A stretch of 64,000 bases of DNA from Phoronis australis. Lineage: Eukaryota; Phoronida; Phoronidae. Where the stretch lies: positions 151,457-215,456 of the forward strand of contig NMRA01000199.1 of assembly GCA_002633005.1 (NCBI GenBank), written 5' to 3'. The position numbers and the translations under genes are program-made. Each line of letters starts with the position of its first letter. Position 1 is the first letter of the stretch. Below the pieces are notes generated by a model. That model was not told the origin of the DNA. It ran no database searches and was given only the letters and a program-made list of their open reading frames with translations. Below, piece after piece: positions 16,101 to 25,100 of this stretch.

Positions 16101-17081
16101 TTGTAAAGAAACATAATGAGACACCCAGCCAATTCAGCCAGTTTTAACTGAAAATTTCATGATAATGGAAAACACGCTTCGCTGTGGATTTTTGGTGTTT
16201 TTACTAATGGCAAGTTCGTATTACCCATGGCGAATTTAAAAGCTCCGTACAACTCTCCACGCCGTAAAGGTATTGTAGCGTTGTTCTCAGTCAAAGACGT
16301 GTCTACGGTTGTTCTCACCCTAAGTATATCGTGACAGGCTAGGAAAGTCAAGGTTATACAACGGCCGGTAGTAGTCACCTACAGGGGTCCCGCATTTTGA
16401 GAACCATTTTTTTTCTACTGAATGACAGGCATCAAATTGCTTCCTAAAATCCGGGACCCTTGTCAGTGACTTTTTGTCCAGCCACCTTCACTCGCTTTTC
16501 GCTTTTATCACATGTGTAGACATTGTTTCTTCAACCAGTCAGTCCTCTGAGCTAAATTTACTTGAGAATCAAAGAAACATTTCCTCTTAACTCGTTGCCT
16601 CAATCGCAAATTATATTTAGTGAAGAGATTATGAATTTGTCACCCCCAAAAGATAGCTCTGGACGTCAGCAGGTCATTATCTGATGAAATCACCAGTGCT
16701 CTCTCAATTGCTTTAGATTTCGGTAAGGAAAGGTTCGAGTTCATTTTCATAAGGTGGAGCACTATGTAGTTTTTCTCATGTTGAGATTGTAAGTGGGAAA
16801 TGAAGCGCAGCTTTAGCGAGATTGAAATTATTATTTTACCAGTAGCCAATGATTTGTTAAAATTGGTATCGACATTTCATCAACATTTGGATGAAAATTT
16901 CGGGAAATAATACAAAACGGATACTTTTAAATTGTTTTTATTGGATTTAAATTGGTGATTTATTTGAGCTTACAACACAAAATCGCGATTTTGACATCGC
17001 TGAAATTGGCAATTTTGTACCTGCTTACCGAGGTTATGACTTACCTGATGCTGTGACTGCTAGAAGAATCCAAACGTTCAT
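7065..17081 (-). CDS. Secreted protein with seven Kazal-type serine protease inhibitor domains (complete, nine exons, about 464 aa)
   Basis: Nine minus-strand exons join without a frame break: 17045-17081, 15972-16083, 14231-14455, 13030-13206, 12567-12764, 9707-9886, 9113-9316, 8667-8855 and 7065-7137 (1395 nt with stop). The product starts MNVWILLAVTASAVFAEKDC, a typical signal peptide. Seven repeats follow with the order C-x6/7-C-x8/11-C-(D/N)-x2-G-x2-Y-x-N-x-C-x5/7-C-x6/10-C. This is the six-cysteine Kazal plan with its C-(D/N)xxGxxY core. Linkers are Thr/Pro/Arg-rich (TTRNPW, TTRKPF). The usual P1 site, second residue after Cys2, reads N, G, R, S, R, G, R in domains 1-7, so domains 3, 5 and 7 could act on trypsin-like enzymes (inference). 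All interior introns are phase 2 and fall one residue before Cys4. Kazal proteins inhibit extracellular serine proteases in digestion, defence and matrix control. I cannot name a vertebrate orthologue. Confidence 0.88.
7138..8666. other. Kazal gene last intron
   Basis: This intron holds a G/C-homopolymer-rich patch at 7330-7385 typical of interspersed repeats. It also has a short tRNA-like A-box resemblance near 8025 without a matching B box. No additional Kazal exon is visible. Confidence 0.5.
8667..8855 (-). CDS. Kazal gene exon 8: domains 6/7
   Basis: This exon has 63 codons, phase 2/2, acceptor TGCAG and donor GTACGG. It encodes CVFIKAQCED, RKRCPE, the linker SGDGKTTPVPKTAY, then CRYYETLDCSRYGFGKTCD and GKVYKN. 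The inferred P1 residue is Arg. Confidence 0.9.
9113..9316 (-). CDS. Kazal gene exon 7: domains 5/6
   Basis: This exon has 68 codons, phase 2/2, acceptor TTTCAG and donor GTACCC. It encodes CEYQQAKCND, TYCRNP, the linker ASPATTKPVH, then CAYYERTMSC...IVCDSKGNEYDN. The Cys2-Cys3 loop is about three residues longer than in its neighbours. Confidence 0.88.
9707..9886 (-). CDS. Kazal gene exon 6: domains 4/5
   Basis: This exon has 60 codons, phase 2/2, acceptor TTATAG and donor GTAAGT. It encodes CEFQRARYCND, VRCP, the linker VTTRKPWNI, then CDYYLTMDCTRARPAKICD and GNVYKN. The inferred P1 residue is Arg. Confidence 0.9.
9887..12566. other. Kazal gene intron between exons 5 and 6
   Basis: This 2.7-kb intron is mostly unique sequence up to about 11690, followed by the GAT-type trinucleotide array. 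I searched it for another Kazal half-domain exon and found none that has splice sites and cysteines. Confidence 0.55.
11700..12490. repeat. Degenerate GAT/GGT trinucleotide microsatellite, about 0.8 kb
   Basis: This is nearly continuous gatgatggtgatgatgat-type sequence with interruptions, all inside one Kazal-gene intron. The Asp/Gly-, Met/Val- and Ser/Pro-rich open frames on both strands here are read-through of the array. Confidence 0.95.
12567..12764 (-). CDS. Kazal gene exon 5: domains 3/4
   Basis: This exon has 66 codons, phase 2/2, acceptor TTTCAG and donor GTAATC. It encodes CEYQKAKCDDK, RARCNNP, the linker TTPKTTRNPWDF, then CEYYKSLNCKSYGIMKVCD and GNVYKN. Confidence 0.9.
13030..13206 (-). 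CDS. Kazal gene exon 4: domains 2/3
   Basis: This exon has 59 codons, phase 2/2, acceptor TTACAG and donor GTACTG. It encodes CEIRKIFYC, ARC, the linker GPVTTRKPFDH, then CDYYRQIDCGRFSTMQICD and GNEYKN. Arg is at the inferred P1 site. Confidence 0.9.
14231..14455 (-). CDS. Kazal gene exon 3: second half of domain 1, linker, first half of domain 2
   Basis: This exon has 75 codons, phase 2/2. It begins with the Cys4 codon (K)CMYMVTWC, has an acidic linker EAMEGSGDETTVTPQPT, and ends LCEKYKNYNC...VCDSDGNVYKN before donor GTGAGG. It has the longest linker of the set. Confidence 0.88.
15485..15850. repeat. Tandem array of about seven degenerate 50-60 bp units, each with two palindromes
   Basis: Each unit carries a GC-rich palindromic piece (ccttccggagg, ctttcggcgaggcc, gccggaaggcggc) followed by an AT palindrome (tatattaatata) and a ggg/ccc junction. 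The copies are diverged but clearly in register. The array lies in the Kazal intron between exons 2 and 3, ending about 120 bases from exon 2. Confidence 0.85.
15972..16083 (-). CDS. Kazal gene exon 2: end of signal peptide and first half of Kazal domain 1
   Basis: The acceptor is TTTACAG and the donor GTACGT, phase 1 in and phase 2 out. It encodes EKDCAFYARVRC then PLCNKNGDRYNN. The spacing between Cys2 and Cys3 is longer than in domains 2-5 and 7. Confidence 0.88.
17045..17081 (-). CDS. Kazal gene exon 1: start codon and most of signal peptide
   Basis: The ATG is at 17081-17079. It encodes MNVWILLAVTAS plus one base, then donor GTAAGT. Phase 1 matches the acceptor at 16083, and the join gives ...TASAVFAEKDC, a plausible signal peptide with cleavage near Ala-Glu. 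Confidence 0.85.
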
Positions 17082-17128
17082 GCTGTAGTAAGGCAACTAG
17101 ACTGCCAGGAGTTTAGCTCCACAGGCGG

Positions 17129-17135
17129 TTTTATC
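17129..17135 (-). promoter_or_regulatory. TATA-like box (GATAAAA) of the Kazal gene
   Basis: The sequence GATAAAA on the minus strand lies 48 bases upstream of the ATG. That would place the transcription start near 17100, with a leader of about 20 bases. The position fits well, although the first base departs from TATAAAA. Confidence 0.5.
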
Positions 17136-17141
17136 TTTGGC

Positions 17142-17151
17142 GGGAATCCCC
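17142..17151 (-). promoter_or_regulatory. NF-kappaB-type site GGGGATTCCC in the Kazal promoter
   Basis: GGGGATTCCC matches the consensus GGGRNWYYCC at every position. It sits 6 bases upstream of the TATA-like box and about 60 bases from the ATG, a normal place for a Rel-family site in an inducible immune gene. Binding is inferred. Confidence 0.5.
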
Positions 17152-17631
17152 ATATATCCCTACCCCACGTGCCTTTCTTTCAAGATTCATTACCGTAAAA
17201 TCACGAAAGCACGACCATCAACTGTTGTGTCAACATTGCACCGGTATCCTTTGACAACACGCCAATGTGTGCGCTGTTACCGAACGTGCACGTATTTAGG
17301 CCCACGCGCCTGTATCTACTCAAAATACCGTTTTTCTGTAAATAATTTTTGCTTAAGTGTTTCAAACATACATGTACAAGGTACTTGAACAGCCTGCTAC
17401 ACACACTCATGTATATACACGGCTCATACGGCCCGGGACTCTTAAAATGCGGCTTACGCAACCAAAAACACAGCTCACACGAATAAACATTATACGCGCC
17501 ATGACTTAGTAAAGAGTTCGTGAACAACGCTTAGAGGCGTCAAAACCGTGTTTGTGGTCCAGGGGAAGTCATGCATGCTTTTTGGGTGCGTAATTAAGGC
17601 ACGTGCATTGTGAGTGGTGGGCCATGGTTAT

Positions 17632-18868
17632 AGACCCTATTCACGCGGCGGCCATTAAGATCCAAAGCGAGGCTCACTGCGATAAACAAAGCGAAAGTAG
17701 ACATTGCGTGAGTTATACAGCCGGTCTTTCGAGTCCAACCTGGATATTAAATTTTAATGATGTGTCGACAATTAACCACAGAGACGTAGAAAATTACATT
17801 AGAGAACAAGTTAAGGCGCCAAAGAGTTGTCTGACGAAAGGGTTTTTAATTTTTTTCGGAAAACTAGGTTCGAAACATGAAAAGTAAATATGTCCAAATT
17901 GCGGCGATCGTAGTNNNNNNNNNNNNNNNNNNNNNNNNNNNNNNNNNNNNNNNNNNNNNNNNNNNNNNNNNNNNNNNNNNNNNNNNNNNNNNNNNNNNNN
18001 NNNNNNNNNNNNNNNNNNNNNNNNNNNNNNNNNNNNNNNNNNNNNNNNNNNNNNNNNNNNNNNNNNNNNNNNNNNNNNNNNNNNNNNNNNNNNNNNNNNN
18101 NNNNNNNNNNNNNNNNNNNNNNNNNNNNNNNNNNNNNNNNNNNNNNNNNNNNNNNNNNNNNNNNNNNNNNNNNNNNNNNNNNNNNNNNNNNNNNNNNNNN
18201 NNNNNNNNNNNNNNNNNNNNNNNNNNNNNNNNNNNNNNNNNNNNNNNNNNNNNNNNNNNNNNNNNNNNNNNNNNNNNNNNNNNNNNNNNNNNNNNNNNNN
18301 NNNNNNNNNNNNNNNNNNNNNNNNNNNNNNNNNNNNNNNNNNNNNNNNNNNNNNNNNNNNNNNNNNNNNNNNNNNNNNNNNNNNNNNNNNNNNNNNNNNN
18401 NNNNNNNNNNNNNNNNNNNNNNNNNNNNNNNNNNNNNNNNNNNNNNNNNNNNNNNNNNNNNNNNNNNNNNNNNNNNNNNNNNNNNNNNNNNNNNNNNNNN
18501 NNNNNNNNNNNNNNNNNNNNNNNNNNTCCGTAGTCATGAAAACACAGCCTGGCTGGCCCATTCTCCGCCGGTCGTTACTATGATGCTTAACAACTGACCA
18601 TGCGACAAAATATGATCTAACTTTTCGACAACATTTATAAATTTTACACGGACATATTTTGCTTCGTCGCGGCAACGATCCAACGCTTCCGAATCTCAAC
18701 GTCTTTAGAGCTAGATTGTGAAGCAGACAGTTGCGTGTCCGTATTTTTTCTAGCCGGCCGTTCGCGGAACAACACGGTCTGAAACACAGAACTATGCCGA
18801 TAAGCTAACAGAGCTATCGTAGCGAGCCTCGTTTCGGAACGCGCCTCCTGTCGGCGTGAATAGGGTCT
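17632..18868. mobile_element. Transposon-like element with 16-bp terminal inverted repeats, interrupted by the assembly gap
   Basis: The left end tagaccctattcacgc (from 17632) and the right end gcgtgaatagggtcta (to about 18868) are perfect inverted repeats, with TA just outside. The interior is largely the N gap plus about 0.6 kb of flanks without an intact transposase. It is probably a non-autonomous DNA transposon, family not assigned. A third copy of the terminal word occurs near 37292. Confidence 0.6.
17915..18526. other. Assembly gap (612 N)
   Basis: This is an unresolved run of N. Open frames spanning it are meaningless. Confidence 1.
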
Positions 18869-21800
18869 ATGAGTCACTGAGCAGTGTTTAGGTACGCGAG
18901 TCGTACTCACGAGTGCAGGATACGTGCTGAATACTGACATACCGTGATAGTCAATGCACGTTGTTGGACTACGTTCCCTAGAGCCAATTTCTTGCCGGAA
19001 AAACAGACATATCTTCGTGTCTAAAGAACGCCCCCAGATCAGACTAGAACTACATGTATGAGGTTATCCTGCTAGGTGTCATTCAATATCGCGTCACCTA
19101 CCAACCGACCAATGGGATGGAGGAACGTGGTCATGTGAGTAAACGAGCTACTAGCAGACATTTTCCTTAGATTTTTTCTGTATAAGACAAATATGAGATT
19201 AAGTGTATTTCGACACTAAATCGTTAAAGCATGTCAGCAGAGTATATTCCATTTTCTAAACCGGCAAATCCCAAGAAATATCGGTAGCATGTCTCCGGTG
19301 GATTCGAGCTTGGTTATCGGCTACCCGATCAGTGTTGAACGTGAACATTGTCAATGGAACTACCGTTCATATGCTTGTATAAAAGTAAGTAAATGAAGAA
19401 AACCGAGGAACAACGGTACTCTGCGCTTGCACGCGCAGAGTAACTAGCACCATAGCAGAGACTAGAAGTTCCGATGTATTCTGGTTCATGATTGGTCATG
19501 AAAATGATGCCAAACAAATTATCAACAAACGCTGGTCCTTCCAAAAAGGACATAGAATAGCCACAACAATTCCTTTTTAAATTTAATTCCGTGTTGATGT
19601 TGATGTCTTCTTGGTAGACGCAACACATTTATAACGTCCACTAAGGTGAGTTCATGGTAAATGGACACCAAGTAAATTCCAAATAAAGAAGTCAGTACAG
19701 TGAGGAGCTTGATTTTATCCCAAACGCGTTGAATCAGTTGACTGCAATGCGGCCATGTAATAATGTTTTCCGTATTCACCTCCCGCACTACACTTCAACA
19801 ATGACCTCTGACATGGAAAGTTAAAAAATTAGCTCAATGTCGACTCGCCGTCGTTAGCCGGTTTGATCATAGAACTTTCTGAAAATAGTTTAAAGTAATA
19901 CAGTTGCAGCAGTGTAAATAACACTCAACATGCAATCAGGTCTCAATCGTAATATCTGGAACAGGACTGTTAATTATATGACAGTTCTGTCTCAGTTTTC
20001 AATAGCTAAATATTTTATCGTCTGCAACTCAGGCGCCAAGTCCTCGGCTTGTACAATATCAAATATTGTTGTTATTTAACTATTTTCAGGAGATGTTACA
20101 AGTTCAATGCACAGTTACCGTTGTTTTCATCTGTGTTATTTCTTTTCAAGTAATAAATAGTTACATTTAAAGATGTTTCTTTTACTAAGAGAAAACTTGC
20201 AACCTAACGCGCAAATACCTACATATAGGATGAGATCCGCCACGTGAACTGTCAGAGTGAAGTATTTAAAAAAATTGCCAAAAATGAAAGAAGTTTAACC
20301 GTTCGGTCTCGGTCAATACACGGAATAATGTCGAGTGGGATATTACTTCATCTACGCCACTCTCGGTACGTTTTGTGTATGTATTTTCGGCTTGCACGAA
20401 GCCGGCTGTGCGCAGGTGGCTGGAACGCGGCAAAAGCAGGTCTTTATGTGATTGATTGATATAAAAATGCAGATATGCTGGAGTTGTACAATACTCCCTT
20501 GCTGGTGACAAAATTTGTGAGACTGCTTTCATCCTCTGATTCCCACATTCCCCATACGGGAACTTCCCAATTTGCAACTAGGGAGAATGTTAAAATTTGG
20601 CAAACACAAGCAAAATCAACATATTTGTGATTACTTCAATTAGTTCATTTGTAATAAAAATGAGTTTACCATTTTGGAAAAAATTGATTTTCACCAACTG
20701 TTAGCGAATTTTCTCAAAGCTTTCTCTGAAATAGCTTAAACCAATCCGTCACAAATTCTTAAGTGTTGAATCAACTATTAAAGATTGTGTTACTATAAAA
20801 TACAGAATTTTAATTATATATCTCATTTTAGAGCACGTGGTGCACATGTTTCACGGAAACTCAAACTTTTGTCCTCTGCTTTTGTCCCGTGACCCCTGCC
20901 TTCGAAATGTGACATCTCTACTTAAAAAAGCTTTACCACAAATTTAAGTTTGAAAGATTTGATGTAAGATTCGCTGGTCTGTGGTCGTAACTGAAGTCTC
21001 CATGACAGCATGATACCGAGCAAAATCATTTCTCTAAAATCTCCCAACCTGTCGCTTAAACGCACTTGATTATATGAGGCCATCGTTTTAGTTTGTCTAA
21101 GTTTGCGTCACGTGATCGAGTGAGCGAAGCGATAGTCAATCTGGAAACTGGTCCAATAGCCTAAAGATTAAATGTATTCAAATACGCCATGGACATAAAC
21201 AATAATATATATATTTTCAAGACAAAGTCTCGTTTTGAATATATTCCAAGTCTTTTGGACAGCCGCCTTGAGTCCTGACTCGCGACACAGAAGTCAACGA
21301 CGATTGCAAACGCACTTCGAAATATTATTGGTAAATTTTAATTATTTAGTGAAAAACAAAATCAAGCTAGCAAAACACATAGCAAGGACTTAACACAGTG
21401 AGATTACAAGCTGCATGTTTAGAAAGCTTTAAACAAATTGTATTTCTATTAAAGTATTACATTTCCTCAACATTGGCCTTATTACATGAGCTTGTCCACT
21501 TAAAAATCTAGATAATAAGCATAATCTATACGTGCAAGAATGCTGACTAAGTTATCTTGAAGAACAGCAAGTAGCGTCATCACTGCCGTTGACTTCATAT
21601 GTCTTATTACTTAATACTGTATTTTGTACTACAGCATGTTACTCGCAGGACCTTAGTCAAGATTTGTTACAATAAATGCTTAACATTAAAAGCGAACCCT
21701 CGTCAACTAACAAATAGTGTGTAGGACTAGACCCTTAAGTATAAGACTCTACACCCCTCGTCAACTTTCAAAGTTTGGAACAAACAGCTCTGCCTAATCG

Positions 21801-22030
21801 CTAACCGTGACTAACCCATTGCGCGACTTAATCGATAGCTGTGGCAAAATACTGTCCGCCTCAATTCACAGCCAGGATGTTCATGCACTTTGTGGAGCGT
21901 TCTAGCTGAATTTTGAACTAGTGAAAAATACCAAGCGACAGAATTCTGTTGGGATGAAATTGCCAACACAGGGTTTAATTTCCTACAAGCATAACAACTG
22001 CGTTTATATGAAAAGGCACACAGGATCACT
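18869..22030. other. Intergenic region between the BPI-like gene and the Kazal gene
   Basis: No gene is recognised. Two overlapping minus-strand frames of 88 and 99 codons at 19329-19788 are hydrophobic in part but lack splice sites or a known motif. The rest is AT-rich unique sequence. Downstream flanks of the BPI-like gene lie at the right. Confidence 0.5.
21974..21979 (-). terminator. Possible poly(A) signal ATTAAA of the BPI-like gene
   Basis: The common variant signal ATTAAA on the minus strand lies 52 bases past the stop codon. No nearer AATAAA is present. Confidence 0.4.
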
Positions 22031-22198
22031 TTAAAGACCATTTGCTAATTTGCCAGCAAATTTCACCATCTTTGGTAAAAACTTCAGCGTTTCGTCGACC
22101 GTGTTTGTCTTTCTGACCTCTTCCACGTCCTCGGTCATTACTTGCTCCTTGCTTTGAACCGGCTGATACTCAACGTCAGTTTCAAGTTTGATGGCGTT
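22031..22198 (-). CDS. BPI-like gene last exon with C-terminal extension
   Basis: This exon has 56 codons including TAA (22033-22031), phase 0, acceptor TTTCAG. NAIKLETDVEY matches the normal end of BPI. About 43 more residues follow, first acidic/polar (QSKEQVMTEDVEEVRKT) and then amphipathic (LKFLPKMVKFAGKLANGL), which is unusual for the family. Confidence 0.85.
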   Translation of the reverse strand, partial: NAIKLETDVEYQPVQSKEQVMTEDVEEVRKTNTVDETLKFLPKMVKFAGKLANGL

Positions 22199-25100
22199 CT
22201 GAAATAAGTGGGTTTCACTATTATCCACCACGTTTTATTACTAGCTGGTATACTCCCCGCGCCATGACCATTGGCACACTACAACAACTGGTGGTCGCAT
22301 TATATAACTATGAGCAACTTTAAACTGACCTACAAGTTCCATGCTTTGTGGCAAAACATACCCAATGTAATAATAGTTTTCTAAAACGAGACCACAAATT
22401 GTCGCAACTGCATAAACTGCGACAGTTCGTGCAGATTTTCGAAGTTCACACTGTCGCATTTTTTGCTGCAACAGTTTCTGAGTTGTGGAATAGTACAAAA
22501 TGTTGTAGTCCTCAAATCGTGCTAATCTTCTAACTTGACTTACCGACACAAAAGTGATGTTCGTGTTCGTAAAACCGGCGTTGTCAACAGAAGGAACGGG
22601 AACACCCTTTTCGCCTATGCCTGGATAAAAGATAGGACACGAACAGGTGAATAACAGTCTTAAGGTCTCGACTTAAAAACTGTCAAATCTGACTTAAATG
22701 GTGAAAGCGTTCGAACGCGTGGCTACTGAGGATAATGAACGAACGGGGCCCAGAATTCTCGACATAAGAAAGTCTTCAATCTTGCACAGGTATTCACGTA
22801 CGGTTATTTAGTGATGACATGTCAGGAGCTATTATGAATATAATTAATTTTAGCATTTTGAGTTTAATTTGAGTGGGTGCAAAACGCCAAAGCGAAGTTA
22901 TAATAAACAACTCATCCTGCATGTATATTAACCAGATCAAATTGAAAACTGCGTGTACCTTTTCACGCGATCTAGGTCCGTACTATACACCATCAATGAT
23001 TTCAAAACATTATTTTCCAGTAGCCTACTTACTGTTGATTTTTGGAAGTATGAAGTCGTTCATAACCACGCTCAACATAAGCTTGAGTGATGTTTTCTAC
23101 AGAATAAAAATCAAAGTGATGGATTATTCTGGGGAAAATTACAAAACAAGCTTCGAAGGGTAGAACTTGATTGGCAGATTAATCAGATCACAATCTATAC
23201 TGCAGTGCCCATTGCATGAAATATCAACTACGGTATCATCCGGAACACCTCGTGTATTTTCGTAGCTCACCGAGGTGTTCAAAATTGCGCATGAGCGAAC
23301 CTCGCTGGTCCCTACGTGCTCAGCCAACACGCAGGTATCACGTGGCACGCGCTTTAGCATTGGTTGATGTAACCTCAGCAGTCATTGGTTAGCTTTACAA
23401 CGCCGGACTGCGATTTTTAGCCTTGTCGTGCAAGTGGCGTCGCAGCAACTATTTCGTATCTGCAGTGATGCTTAATAGCCGCATGCTTGAAGCACATACA
23501 TGTACAATAAACACAAATCTGGCCGATTGAACTGGTGTGTTATTCATACTGTATGAATACGGGGCAGTATCGCAAACAAAAGTCATCGACAGTAGAAAGA
23601 GGCATTCCGAACAGGCGCAACACCAATTTCTAGGATTCCCATTTCCTGTACAACAGACAACATTTACACTTCAGACCATCAGTCATGCCAGTTTGTTTGC
23701 GTAAAGCGCTGCCTGTTGAGAATTCGACTAGCCAATCAGAAACGCCGGTGTAAAAAATTTCCTGAGGAAAATTAAATGATACCTGCGTGCTGGCTACTGA
23801 CCACCTAGCGGCACGCAGGGAACCAGCGAGATGAGCGAACATCAGCCATCACAGCAAAGGATTTACAACAGATAGCTGAAAATTATGACCATCAGCTTAA
23901 CAGTTTTTAAAAGACGTCAGTCAAAATTCTTAGTCTGCCACCTGATGTACTATCAACTTACAGTTAAGCATATCTCACCGTTTTCGACGGCATTTTCGAT
24001 TTTAACAGCGACTTTCTGTTAATTGAAGTTCGCACATGCGCAGAAACGAAACATCTCCCAGTGATAAATTGAGAGTACAATATACGCAAAGAGCTGTGAA
24101 TACCATGAGGGATTATCTGAGGCTTCGAAAATACCCGAGGTNCTGCCGAAGGCAGTGCACATTTGAAATAACTCGGCACAAATTAAAGAAAACTTCCGAA
24201 TCGATGAATGCGGTATATCTGTGAGAGTTAAATCGAATCCTATTCAGATCATAACTTTGAAGTGGAATAATTCGGTGAGTACAACAGCAAGTCGGTTTTA
24301 TGCTTAGGCGGACGAACATTGGGTTCCCCAGTATACTATCAACTTACAGTTAAGCATATCTCACCGTGTTCGACGGCATTTTCGATTTTAACAGCGACTT
24401 TCTGTTAATTGAAGTTCGCACAAGCGCAGAAACGAAACATCTCCCAGTGATAAATTGAGAGTACAATATACGCAAAGAGCTGTGAATACCATGAGGGATT
24501 ATCTGAGGCTTCGAAAATACCCGAGGTGTTCCGAATATTGCATTGTTCATTGAGTAAATTTTGCAGCGATCCATTAAAGGTATTTTACTATACGTTTAGT
24601 GAATTGATGGTGGTCCCAAAAGTAATATAACAAAACTTTCTAATACGCAATGGAAGAAGGATCCGTAACTGATGCAGTGCAACATGTTCATTATATTTGA
24701 TTGAAGAACATGCAGTACATACATGTAACTCACCAAAAATTTACGAGGTTGCGCCAGCGTTGAGTTAAGTACATCAATCTCAACTCTGAAAAACAATAAC
24801 CAGTAAAACAATAACCAGTAAGACAATAACCAGTTAGACAATAACTAGTAAGACAATAAAAGTTAATCGCCAGCGGTAGACGTTTGAATGACGGGTTTGA
24901 GCACACAGTTATTCAGTACCACCACTAACAGCTAATGAGGTCTGGCGTTCTTAATCCGTAGTGAAACTTTCTGTAACCATACAACAGCTGCAAATAAATA
25001 ATACCTATTCAAATTCGAGAGTTTCAAAAATAAAAGCAAGGAATTTAGACAAATGACCTCTACTGGAGTCATTTTTTTCAAACACCGTGTATTATAACAA

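Noticed and set aside
17794-18699. 300-codon minus ORF and 218-codon plus ORF
   Set aside because: Both run through the 612-base N gap, and the readable ends have no recognisable domain.
19329-19788. Overlapping minus-strand ORFs with hydrophobic stretches
   Set aside because: The two frames are incompatible, with no splice sites and no motif that I can recognise.
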